Assembly (NCBI RefSeq): GCF_022669155.1
Contig: NZ_JALBVB010000051.1
Location: forward strand, 129,601-193,600
From: Kineococcus sp. TRM81007
GTDB taxonomy: Bacteria > Actinomycetota > Actinomycetes > Actinomycetales > Kineococcaceae
DNA length: 64,000 bases
Direction of reading: 5' to 3'
Shown: positions 55,454-63,329 of the stretch, one piece after another
How positions within the stretch are numbered: the first letter of the stretch is position 1
Layout of the letters: each line of letters opens with the position of its first letter
Notes under the pieces: generated by a model
What the model was told of the DNA's origin: nothing
The model's database searches: none
The model's input: the letters and a program-made list of their open reading frames with translations, nothing else
Translations under genes and position numbers: made by a program

Positions 55454-56601
55454 GCCGACACCCCCCGCTCCCGCAGCCGGCGCAGCGACGCGCGCGGGGC
55501 GGTCAGGGCCCGCACGCTGCGCTGCCCCTCGACGATCGAGCGGAACAGCCGCTCGTACCCGGCCGCCATCACCGGCAGGTCGAAGTTCCGCTCCGCGTGC
55601 CGGCGGCAGGCGGCCGGGTCCAGGTCGGCGGCCAGCGACAGGGCGGCGGGGAAGTCGGCGGGGTCGCGCACCACCAGCCCGCTGCGGCCGTGGTCGACGA
55701 CCTCCGGGACGCTGCCGCGCGGCAACGCCACGACCGGTGTGCCGCAGGCCATCGCCTCGATCATCACCATGCCGAAGGGTTCCTCCCACTGGATCGGGAA
55801 CGCCAGCGCACGGGCGCTCGCGAGCAGTTCCCGCTTCAGGGCCGCGTCGGCCTCGCCGACGTACTCCGCGTCGCGGCCCAGCCGCGGGCGGACCTCCCGC
55901 TCGAAGAACTCCCGCTCGGCCGGCTCGCTGCGCTTGCCCGCCAGCACGATGCGCAGGCCTGCGGCGCGCGCGGCGTCGATCGCCAGGTGGGGACCCTTGT
56001 CGGGGCTGAACCTGCCCAGCCACAGGACGTGGTCGTCCTTGTCGGCCCGGAACGGGAAGCTCGACACGTCGATCGCGTTGTGCACGCGCCCCACCCAGTT
56101 GATGCCGGGGTTCAGGCGACGCTGCGCGTCGGAGATGGCGACGACGTCGACGCTGTCGCCCAGGGCGGCGAAGTACTCGCCCTGCTCGCCGTCGACGGGA
56201 CCGTGCATCGTCACGACGGTGGGCACGCGGCGCCCGCGCGCCAGCAGCGGCCCGGCGAGGCTGTGGTCGTGCACGACGTCCACGTCCAGGTCGGCCAGGG
56301 CGGCACCGGCGGCGGCGGCGTGGATCACCTCCGGCGCCGGGGTCCCCAGGCGCTCGGACGGGGGTTCGTCGAACACCCGCACGAAGCGGGCGGCGCGGGT
56401 GCGGTGGTGGCCGGAACCCACGAGCGTCACCTCGTGCCCGCGCTCCGCGAGGGAGTCGACGAGATCGGCGACGACGGACTCGATGCCGCCGTACCCGCGC
56501 GGCGGCAGCTCGAACCAGGGCGGGGCGACCACCGCGATGCGCAGGGTGTCGCGCGGTGCACGGGCGGGACGCGGGATCGGCGGAGCGTCGGAGACGGTCA
56601 C
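55450..56601 (-). CDS. Glycosyltransferase family 4 protein behind a CIRCE element
   Basis: The 383-residue GT-B protein has an N-terminal acceptor domain with VAVVAPPWFELPPRGYGGIESVVADLVD and a C-terminal donor domain with VLWLGRFSPDKGPHLAI, VLAGKRSEP and the E-x7-E motif in EEPFGMVMIEAMACGTPVVAL. Acceptor and donor are unknown. GTG 56601 is chosen because GGAGG lies 5 bases upstream; the frame stays open to 56769 but that part is not family-like. It is translationally coupled to the debranching-type gene. HrcA control is predicted from the upstream site. Confidence 0.87.
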   Translation of the reverse strand: MTVSDAPPIPRPARAPRDTLRIAVVAPPWFELPPRGYGGIESVVADLVDSLAERGHEVTLVGSGHHRTRAARFVRVFDEPPSERLGTPAPEVIHAAAAGAALADLDVDVVHDHSLAGPLLARGRRVPTVVTMHGPVDGEQGEYFAALGDSVDVVAISDAQRRLNPGINWVGRVHNAIDVSSFPFRADKDDHVLWLGRFSPDKGPHLAIDAARAAGLRIVLAGKRSEPAEREFFEREVRPRLGRDAEYVGEADAALKRELLASARALAFPIQWEEPFGMVMIEAMACGTPVVALPRGSVPEVVDHGRSGLVVRDPADFPAALSLAADLDPAACRRHAERNFDLPVMAAGYERLFRSIVEGQRSVRALTAPRASLRRLRERGVSA

Positions 56602-56769
56602 GTTGTCCTCCAGCGACGGGCTCGGGGCAGCACGCGGCTGCCCGGGTGGGTCGCTGACGGCACCGCAGGGTGCGGCGCCGCAGCTCGGGGCTGCCGCGCC
56701 ACGCCGCGCGGCGGGGAGGGTCGCGCACCGGTGCGGCGCCCTGGTGGGCGGCGCACCGCGCTGCCCCAT

Positions 56770-56799
56770 CTATTAGCACTCCGGGGCGCCGAGTGCCAA
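56770..56799 (-). promoter_or_regulatory. CIRCE element (HrcA operator) overlapping a promoter
   Basis: Reading the minus strand, TTGGCACTC, 9 bases, then GAGTGCTAA (56799-56773) matches the CIRCE consensus TTAGCACTC-N9-GAGTGCTAA with one substitution. TTGGCA also serves as a -35 box and TAATAG (56775-56770) as a -10 box, 18 bases apart, as in groES promoters. It faces the glycosyltransferase gene, with a leader of about 160 bases. Confidence 0.88.
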
Positions 56800-56818
56800 G
56801 AGGTGCGCCGCGGGAACG

Positions 56819-56857
56819 ACGACGCCGCGCGTCCCCCGTGGGGACGCGCGGCGTCGT
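56819..56857 (-). terminator. Terminator after hemB
   Basis: A perfect 18-bp stem (ACGACGCCGCGCGTCCCC at 56819-56836 with 56840-56857) and a 3-base loop begin 18 bases after the hemB stop. It insulates the haem operon from the CIRCE promoter. Confidence 0.8.
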
Positions 56858-56874
56858 TCTCGCCCGGAGAGGCC

Positions 56875-57885
56875 TCAGCCCAGCCAGCGCTGCGCGGCCT
56901 CCAGCGCCCAGTACGTCAGCACGACCTGCGCGCCGCCGCGGCGCAGCGCCAGCAGCGACTCCAGCGCCACCCGCTCGCGGTCGATCGCGCCGGCCTGCGC
57001 GGCGAACTCGACCATCGCGTACTCGCCGGAGACCTGGTAGCTCGCCACCGGGACGTCGGCGACGTCCGCGACCGCGCGCAGCACGTCCAGGTACGGCAGG
57101 CCCGGCTTGACCATCACCAGGTCCGCGCCCTCGTCCAGGTCCAGGCGCAGCTCGCGCAGCGCCTCGGCGACGTTCGCGGCCGGGTCCTGCTGGTAGGTGC
57201 GCCGGTCCCCCGTGAGCTGCGAGTCCACGGCCTCGCGGAACGGGCCGTAGAACGCGCTGGCGTACTTCACCGCGTACGCGAGCATCGCCACGTCCTCGCG
57301 GCCGGCGTCGTCCAGCACCGCGCGCAGGTGCCCGATCTGGCCGTCCATCATGCCGCTGGGCCCCAGCAGGTGCGCGCCCGCCGCGGCCTGCGCCAGCGCC
57401 ATGGACGCGTAGCGGTCCAGGGTCGCGTCGTTGTCCACGCGGCCGCGCTCGTCGAGCACGCCGCAGTGGCCGTGGTCGGTGAACTCGTCCAGGCACAGGT
57501 CGGCCATGACGACGAGCTCGTCGCCGACCGCCTCGCGCACGTCCGCCAGGGCGACGTTGAGGATCCCGTCCAGGTCGTCGGCGCCCGAGCCCACCGCGTC
57601 GCGCGACGCGGGCACGCCGAACAGCATGATCCCGCCCAGGCCGGCGGCCACGGCCTCCTTCGCCGTGGCCACCAGGGAGGCGCGGGTGTGCTGCACCACA
57701 CCCGGCAGGGTGCGGATCGGCTGCGGCTCGGCGGCGCCCTCGCGCACGAACACCGGCAGCACCAGGTCGGAGGGGTGCAGGTGCACGTCCGTCACCAGCC
57801 GACGCATCCCCGGCGTCGCGCGCAGCCGGCGCGGGCGCACCGGCAGCGCCGGCACCGCCCGGCGGGACGGCTCCAGGCCGCTCAC
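56875..57885 (-). CDS. hemB: Porphobilinogen synthase (5-aminolevulinate dehydratase)
   Basis: HemB joins two 5-aminolevulinates to porphobilinogen. The 336-residue protein has the two Schiff-base lysines, Lys207 in YAVKYASAFYGPFR and Lys260 in VMVKPGLPYLD. The active-site metal segment reads DLCLDEFTDHGHCG, with Cys131 and Cys141 but Asp133 at the middle position, between the Zn (Cys3) and Mg (Asp) types. It overlaps the hemD stop by 4 bases and ends the rex-hemACDB operon. Confidence 0.97.
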   Translation of the reverse strand: MSGLEPSRRAVPALPVRPRRLRATPGMRRLVTDVHLHPSDLVLPVFVREGAAEPQPIRTLPGVVQHTRASLVATAKEAVAAGLGGIMLFGVPASRDAVGSGADDLDGILNVALADVREAVGDELVVMADLCLDEFTDHGHCGVLDERGRVDNDATLDRYASMALAQAAAGAHLLGPSGMMDGQIGHLRAVLDDAGREDVAMLAYAVKYASAFYGPFREAVDSQLTGDRRTYQQDPAANVAEALRELRLDLDEGADLVMVKPGLPYLDVLRAVADVADVPVASYQVSGEYAMVEFAAQAGAIDRERVALESLLALRRGGAQVVLTYWALEAAQRWLG

Positions 57886-59636
57886 CGGGACCGCCGGCGC
57901 GCCGGGGACTTGCGCTGGCTGGGCCGCAGCACCGGCTCACCGGCCTCCGCGGCCGCCGCCCGCAGCCCCTCGCCGTACGCGGCGAGCGCGTCCACGAGCG
58001 CCGCGGCGCTCGGCTCGGCGGCCAGCACGTCCACCCGCAGGCCGTGCTCCTCGGCGGTCTTCGCCGTCGCCGGGCCGATGCACGCCACCACCGTCGACGG
58101 GTGCGGCTTGCCGGCGATGCCGACGAGGTTGCGCACCGTGGAGCTGGAGGTGAAGACCACCGCGTCGAACGCGCCGGTCTTGATGGCCTCGCGCACCGGC
58201 GCGGCCGGTGGTGCGGCGCGCACCGTGCGGTAGGCGGTGACGTCGTCGACCTCCCAGCCGTTCTCCTGCAGGCCCGCCACCAGGGTGTCGGTGGCGATGT
58301 CCGCGCGCGGCAGGAACACCCGGTCGATGGGGTCGAGGACCTCGTCGTAGGGCGGCCACGCGGCCAGCAGGCCGGTCGCGGACTGCTCCCCGTCGGGCAC
58401 CAGGTCCGGCTCGATGCCCCACTCGCGCAGCGCGTCCGCCGTCACCCCGCCCACCGCGGCGACCTTCAGGCCGCTGAACGCGCGCGCGTCCAGCCCGTAC
58501 TCGGCGAACTTCTCGCGCACCGCGCGCACCGCGTTGACGGAGGTGAACCCGATCCACTCGTAGCGGCCCGTCACCAGGCCCTTGACGGCCTTCTCCATCT
58601 GCTGCGGCGTGCGCGGCGGCTCCACCGAGATGGTGGGGACGACGTCCGCGGTGGCGCCGTGCTCGGCGAGCAGCGCCGTGGTGCCGCCGGCCTGCTCCTT
58701 GGTGCGCGGCACCAGCACCCGCCAGCCGAACAGCGGCTTCGTCTCGTACCAGGACGCCTGTTCGCGCAGGCTCACCACGTCGCCGACCACGGCGGTCGTC
58801 GGCGAGCCGTCGATCGCGGTGGCGATCGGCTCCAGCTCGCCCAGCGTGGTGGTGGTCGTGGACTGGGTGGTCGTCGTGCCGTGCGAGGTCAGCGCCACCG
58901 GCGTGCGGGGGGCGCGCCCCGCGGCCAGCAGGCCCACCGCGGCGGCCGCGATGTCGTCGCCGGTGCCCAGCACCACGACGGTGGAGTCGGCGCCCGCGTG
59001 CCGGGACCAGTCCACGTCGCGGCCCGCCGGGTGCACCACGTTCACGCTCGTGGTGGCGGCCGCGGTCATCGGCACCCCCGCGTAGGCGGGGACGGCGCTG
59101 ACGGCGGAGACCCCCGGCACCACGTCGAAGCCGACGCCCGCCTTGCGGCAGGCGGCGATCTCCTCGGCCAGCCCGCTGAACGTGGACGGGTCGCCGTCCA
59201 TGAGGCGCACCACGCGGCCGCCGGACTTCGCGGCCTTCACCACCAGCTTGGCGCGCGCGGCCCGGGTGGTCGCGTCCACGCCGTCGCCGGAGCCGGCGTC
59301 CACCACCTGCACGCCGTCGCGGGCGTGCCGGGCCACCAGGTCCTCGCGGGCGCCGGAGTCCAGCACCACCACGTCCGCGGCGCCCAGCAGCTCCACGGCC
59401 CGCAGCGTCAGCAGGCCGGGGTCACCGGGGCCGGCGCCGACGAACGAGACGTGCCCCAGGCGGCGCGCGGAGCCGTTCGCGGCGGCGCCGTGCGCGGAAC
59501 CGGCGGCGGCCGAGGCCCGGCGCGCCGGCGCGGGGGGCGCCTCGGTCAGGACGGTGACCTCCGGGGCGGGCACGGCGCCCGCGGCCGGCGCGGTCTGAGC
59601 GGTCTCCAGGACCGGGCTGTTCGTCGTCGTGCTCAC
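57882..59636 (-). CDS. hemD: Fused uroporphyrinogen-III C-methyltransferase / uroporphyrinogen-III synthase
   Basis: The 584-residue protein has two enzymes in line. Residues about 60-300 are a SAM-dependent tetrapyrrole methylase (HVSFVGAGPGDPGLLTLRA, RLMDGDPSTFSGLAEEI, VPGVSAVSAVPAYAG), the CobA/SUMT step to precorrin-2. Residues about 305-550 are HemD, which closes and inverts ring D (FTSVNAVRAVREKF, FTSSSTVRNLVG, GPATAKTAEEHG). This fusion is usual in actinobacteria and serves haem, sirohaem and B12. An Ala/Pro-rich N-terminal tail and Arg/Lys-rich end flank it. Overlaps hemC and hemB by 4 bases. Confidence 0.93.
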   Translation of the reverse strand: MSTTTNSPVLETAQTAPAAGAVPAPEVTVLTEAPPAPARRASAAAGSAHGAAANGSARRLGHVSFVGAGPGDPGLLTLRAVELLGAADVVVLDSGAREDLVARHARDGVQVVDAGSGDGVDATTRAARAKLVVKAAKSGGRVVRLMDGDPSTFSGLAEEIAACRKAGVGFDVVPGVSAVSAVPAYAGVPMTAAATTSVNVVHPAGRDVDWSRHAGADSTVVVLGTGDDIAAAAVGLLAAGRAPRTPVALTSHGTTTTQSTTTTTLGELEPIATAIDGSPTTAVVGDVVSLREQASWYETKPLFGWRVLVPRTKEQAGGTTALLAEHGATADVVPTISVEPPRTPQQMEKAVKGLVTGRYEWIGFTSVNAVRAVREKFAEYGLDARAFSGLKVAAVGGVTADALREWGIEPDLVPDGEQSATGLLAAWPPYDEVLDPIDRVFLPRADIATDTLVAGLQENGWEVDDVTAYRTVRAAPPAAPVREAIKTGAFDAVVFTSSSTVRNLVGIAGKPHPSTVVACIGPATAKTAEEHGLRVDVLAAEPSAAALVDALAAYGEGLRAAAAEAGEPVLRPSQRKSPARRRSR

Positions 59637-60652
59637 GAGCCACTCTCCGGGTCGGGACGTGGACCGGCCGGGGCTCGGTCCGGGGTGTGCTCCTGCGCGC
59701 CGCCGGCGGCGGCAGGAGGTCGTGCGGGGGTCGCGAGGGGTTCCAGGGCGTCGGCCGCGCCGGCCAGCGGGCCGGCGAGCAGCCCGACGGCCGTGCGCTG
59801 CCCCAGGGCGCGCGCGGCCCCCGGGTCGGCGACCGCGCCGGTGACGTCGCGGCGCACCAGCCCGTCCGGGCCCTGCACCGCCAGCGCCAGGCGCAGCTCG
59901 CCGCCGTCGAGGTGGGCGTGCGCACCCACGGGCGCGGAGCAGCCGGCCTCCAGGCCGGCCAGGAGCTGGCGCTCGGCGAGGACCGCCAGGCGGTCGGCGG
60001 GCGAGTCCAGGGCGCCGGCGACCGCCAGCACCTCCGCGTCGTCGGCGCGGCACTCCACCGCCAGCGCGCCCTGCCCGGGGGCCGGCACGAACGCCTGCGC
60101 GTCCAGCAGCTCGGTGGCCTCCCCCAGGCGCCCCAGGCGCGCCAGGCCCGCCGCGGCCAGCACCACGGCGTCCAGCTCGCCGGAGGACACCATCCGCAGC
60201 CGGGTGTCGACGTTGCCGCGCACCGGGACGACGTCGAGGTCGGGGCGGGCGTCCAGCAGCAGCGCCCGTCGGCGCGGGGAGCCGGTGCCGACGCGCGCGC
60301 CGGCCGGCAGCTGCGCCAGGGTCCGCCCGTCGGCGGCCACCAGCGCGTCGCGCGGGTCCTCGCGCTGCGGCACGGCCGCCAGCGCCAGGCCGTCCGCCGC
60401 GGCGGTCGGCAGGTCCTTCAGGGAGTGCACCGCCAGGTCCACCTCGCCGGCCAGCAGCGCGTCGCGCAGCGCGGAGACGAACACGCCGGTGCCGCCGATG
60501 ACGGCCAGCGGCGCGCGGTCCACGTCGCCGTGCGTGGTGATCTCCACGAGCTCCACGTCGGCACCGCGCGCGCGCAGCGCGTCCGCGACCCAGCCGCTCT
60601 GCGTCGTGGCCAGGGCGCTGCGCCGGGTGCCCAGCCGCAGCGGGCGCGTCAC
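59633..60652 (-). CDS. hemC: Hydroxymethylbilane synthase (porphobilinogen deaminase)
   Basis: HemC polymerises four porphobilinogens. The 339-residue protein has LRLGTRRSALATTQ, VHSLKDLPT, RVGTGSPRRRALLL, VRGNVDTRL and the dipyrromethane cysteine in GLEAGCSAPVGAHA. The C-terminal ~25 residues are a Pro/Ala-rich tail without family homology. GTG 60652 overlaps hemA and its stop overlaps hemD. Confidence 0.97.
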   Translation of the reverse strand: MTRPLRLGTRRSALATTQSGWVADALRARGADVELVEITTHGDVDRAPLAVIGGTGVFVSALRDALLAGEVDLAVHSLKDLPTAAADGLALAAVPQREDPRDALVAADGRTLAQLPAGARVGTGSPRRRALLLDARPDLDVVPVRGNVDTRLRMVSSGELDAVVLAAAGLARLGRLGEATELLDAQAFVPAPGQGALAVECRADDAEVLAVAGALDSPADRLAVLAERQLLAGLEAGCSAPVGAHAHLDGGELRLALAVQGPDGLVRRDVTGAVADPGAARALGQRTAVGLLAGPLAGAADALEPLATPARPPAAAGGAQEHTPDRAPAGPRPDPESGS

Positions 60653-61983
60653 GACAGCCTCCCGACGGCCTCGGCGACGGTGCCCGACAGGGGCCCCTCC
60701 ACCACGCGCGGCGAGGAGCCCGCGGCACCGCCGACCTCCAGGTCGAACAGCGCCCGCAGCGCGGCGGCGTACCCCGCACCGCCCGGCGACTCCGCCAGCT
60801 CCTTCACCCGCACCGTGGGGGTGTGCAGCAGCTTCTCCACGATGCGGTGCACCGCGCGGTCCACCTCGGCGCGGGTGGCGCCGTCCAGGTCCACGCGCCC
60901 GGCCAGCCGGCGCATCTCCGTGTCCACGACGTGCCGGGCCTGCGCGCGCAGCGCCACCACCGTCGGCGCCACGTCCGCCACCCGCAGCGACGCCGCGTAG
61001 GCGGCGACCTCCTCGGTGACGATGGCGCGCACCGCGCGCAGGTCGTCGGCCACCGCGCTGCCGGCGAGGTCCGCGCCCAGGCCCTCCAGGTCCACCAGGT
61101 GCGCACCGGGCAGCGTGGCGACGTCCGGGTCGATGTCGCGCGGCAGCGCCAGGTCCGCCAGCAGCATCGGGCGCTGCGGGCGGTCCAGCAGCGCGCTGGC
61201 CACGACCGCCACGTCGAGCACGTGCCCGACGGCGCCCGTGCAGCTGACCACGACGTCGGCCGCGGCGACCTCCGCGCGCAGCGCGTCGAGCCCGGTGGCG
61301 CGCCCGCCCACCGCGGCGGCCAGGCGCTGCGCCCGCTCCGGCGTGCGGTTGGCCACGACGACGTCCATCCCGGCGCGGTGCAGCGTCGTGGCCACCAGCG
61401 CGCTCATCGCGCCGGCACCCACCACCAGCGCCCGCCCGCCCGCCACGGGGCCCACGACGTCGCGGGCGCGCACGAGGGCCGCGTCGACCAGGGAGGCGCC
61501 GGCGGCGTCCAGCGACGTCTCGGAGTGGGCGCGCTTGCCCACCCGCAGCGCGTTCTGCAGCAGGCGGTCCAGGGTGCCGCCGCCGCGGTCGGAGCCGTGC
61601 AGCTCGCGCAGCGCGCCGCGCAGCTGGCCGAGGATCTGCGCCTCGCCCACCGCCATCGAGTCCAGCCCGCACGCCACCCGGAACAGGTGCTCCACGCCCG
61701 CGTCCTCGTAGTGGACGTAGAGCTGGTCGCCCAGCTCGTCCAGGGGGACGCCGATGCGCCGCGCCAGCGCCTCACCGACCGCCGCGACCCCGCCGTGGAA
61801 GCGCGTGACGTCGCTGTAGACCTCCACCCGGTTGCAGGTGGACAGCACGAACGCCTCCTCCACGTGCGGGGAGGCCGTCAGCTCCGCCACGGTGCGCGCG
61901 GCGGAGGCGTCGTCGAAGGAGGCCCGCTCGAGCACCTCCAGGGCGGCGGTGCGGTGGGACAGGCCCACGACCATGAGGGTCAC
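60649..61983 (-). CDS. hemA: Glutamyl-tRNA reductase
   Basis: HemA reduces glutamyl-tRNA to glutamate-1-semialdehyde, the committed step of C5 haem synthesis. The 444-residue protein has the N-terminal GLSHRTAALEVLERASF, the catalytic Cys in VLSTCNRVEVY, the Rossmann motif ALVVGAGAMSALVATTL with VANRTPERAQ, and the C-terminal dimerisation helix. GTG 61983 is immediately next to the rex stop. Rex control links haem synthesis to NADH/NAD+. Confidence 0.97.
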   Translation of the reverse strand: MTLMVVGLSHRTAALEVLERASFDDASAARTVAELTASPHVEEAFVLSTCNRVEVYSDVTRFHGGVAAVGEALARRIGVPLDELGDQLYVHYEDAGVEHLFRVACGLDSMAVGEAQILGQLRGALRELHGSDRGGGTLDRLLQNALRVGKRAHSETSLDAAGASLVDAALVRARDVVGPVAGGRALVVGAGAMSALVATTLHRAGMDVVVANRTPERAQRLAAAVGGRATGLDALRAEVAAADVVVSCTGAVGHVLDVAVVASALLDRPQRPMLLADLALPRDIDPDVATLPGAHLVDLEGLGADLAGSAVADDLRAVRAIVTEEVAAYAASLRVADVAPTVVALRAQARHVVDTEMRRLAGRVDLDGATRAEVDRAVHRIVEKLLHTPTVRVKELAESPGGAGYAAALRALFDLEVGGAAGSSPRVVEGPLSGTVAEAVGRLS

Positions 61984-62793
61984 TCAGACGACCTCCTCGA
62001 CGCGGTGCAGCGCGTGCGGCAGCAGGGGACCGGCGGGGGCGCCGGTGGCGCCGCGCGGACCGGCGGCGCTGGGGCGGTGGGCGGGTGCGGCGGCGCGCCG
62101 CTGGGCGTGGAACGCGAGGATCTGCAGCTCCGAGGCGAGGTCGACCTTGCGCACGTCCACGCCGTCGGGGACGCGCAGCACGGTGGGGGCGAAGTTGAGG
62201 ACGCTGCGGGTGCCGGCCGCCACGAGGCGGTCGCACACGGCCTGCGCGTGCCGGGCGGGCACCGCGAGCACCGCGATCGCCGAGCCGGGTTCGCCGACGA
62301 CCTCGCCGAACTCCTCGAGCGGGCGCACCCGCAGGCCGCCCACGACCCGGCCGATCACCGCCGGGTCGTCGTCGAACAGGCCCACCACCGTGAAGCCGCG
62401 CGAGGCGAAGCCGCTGTAGCCGGCCAGCGCGTGGCCCAGGTTGCCGACGCCCACGATGACGACCCGCCAGCTGGCGGCCTGCCCGAGGCGGTCGGCGATG
62501 TGCCGGTGCAGCTGCTCCACGTCGTACCCGACGCCGCGCGTGCCGTAGCTGCCCAGGTGGGAGAGGTCCTTGCGCAGCTTCGCCGAGCCGACCCCGGCGG
62601 CCTCGGCCAGCGCCTCGGAGGACACGGTGCGCGAACCGGCCTCGGCGAGCGCGCTCAGGGCCCGCAGGTACTGCGGCAGCCGCGCCACCGTCGCCTCGGG
62701 GACCGCCGGCGCCTCGGGCACCGCGGTGCCGGGGGCCGGGGGGCGGTCGGCGCCGTCGGCGGTGGGCGCGCCGTCGCGGGGCGCGCTGCTCAC
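61984..62793 (-). CDS. rex: Redox-sensing transcriptional repressor Rex
   Basis: Rex represses respiratory genes and releases DNA when NADH is high. The 269-residue protein has a winged helix (about 35-85: LPQYLRALSALAEAG, VGSAKLRKDLSHLGSYGTRGVGY), a Rossmann domain with VVIVGVGNLGHALAGY and GLFDDDP, and the dimer-swapping helix VDLASELQILAFHAQ. A Pro-rich tail follows. GTG 62793 has AGGA upstream; GTG 62808 is an in-frame alternative. Operon rex-hemA-hemC-hemD-hemB, as in streptomycetes. Confidence 0.95.
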   Translation of the reverse strand: MSSAPRDGAPTADGADRPPAPGTAVPEAPAVPEATVARLPQYLRALSALAEAGSRTVSSEALAEAAGVGSAKLRKDLSHLGSYGTRGVGYDVEQLHRHIADRLGQAASWRVVIVGVGNLGHALAGYSGFASRGFTVVGLFDDDPAVIGRVVGGLRVRPLEEFGEVVGEPGSAIAVLAVPARHAQAVCDRLVAAGTRSVLNFAPTVLRVPDGVDVRKVDLASELQILAFHAQRRAAAPAHRPSAAGPRGATGAPAGPLLPHALHRVEEVV

Positions 62794-62908
62794 GTCGTCC
62801 TCGTCCACTGCGGTCAGACCCGGCACCCTCGTACGTGCTCGCCGGCGCGGCTCGCCGGCCCGTTCACCGGCCGTGCCGACCGGGAGCGCCGCCCAGCGGC
62901 GCCCCAGC

Positions 62909-62938
62909 AGAGTAAGCGTTTGTGAACGCGCGCACAAA
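62909..62938 (-). promoter_or_regulatory. Rex operator over the rex-hem promoter
   Basis: TTTGTG (62919-62924), 8 bases, CACAAA (62933-62938) forms a Rex operator; the inner TGTGAACGCGCGCACA is close to the streptomycete consensus TGTGAACGCGTTCACA. On the minus strand it covers a -35 box TTGTGC (62937-62932), with -10 TACTCT (62914-62909), 17 bases apart. Autoregulation of rex-hem is predicted. Confidence 0.85.
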
Positions 62939-62976
62939 GTCGCGCGGTGTCGGCGGCGCGGCGCGCGACCGGCGCC

Positions 62977-63261
62977 TCAGCGGCCGCGGCGCCACCAGCG
63001 CCGGCCCGCGAGCGCCTGCTCGAGGCGCCCGGCGTCCAGCCGGCCGAAGTCGCGCTCGGTGCCGTCCACGAGCACCACCGGGACCCGGTCCGAGAAGCGC
63101 CGCAGCAGCTCCGGATCACCGTCCACGTCGACCTCGGCCCACGCCGTCCCGGCGCGCTCGGCGACGGCCCGCACCACCTCGCGCCCCTCGTCGCACAGGT
63201 GGCACCCGGTGCGCGAGACCAGCACCACCCGCACGCCCTCGTCGCCCGTCCCGCTCCGCAC
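62977..63261 (-). CDS. Glutaredoxin-like thiol protein (DUF836 type)
   Basis: The 94-residue thioredoxin-fold protein has the motif SRTGCHLCDEG with a CxxC (CHLC), the cis-Pro in RVPVVLVDG, and an Arg/Trp-rich tail. It resembles the small protein encoded next to hemA in mycobacteria. Its partner is unknown. GTG 63261 has GAGGAT 6 bases upstream with no ribosome site, so it is probably leaderless. It ends 39 bases from the Rex operator. Confidence 0.85.
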   Translation of the reverse strand: MRSGTGDEGVRVVLVSRTGCHLCDEGREVVRAVAERAGTAWAEVDVDGDPELLRRFSDRVPVVLVDGTERDFGRLDAGRLEQALAGRRWWRRGR

Positions 63262-63329
63262 GGGCCCATCCTCCCCCCGCGGGCTCGTGCGGGGCTCGCG
63301 CGGGGGCGGCCGCGGCCTACGATGCGGTG

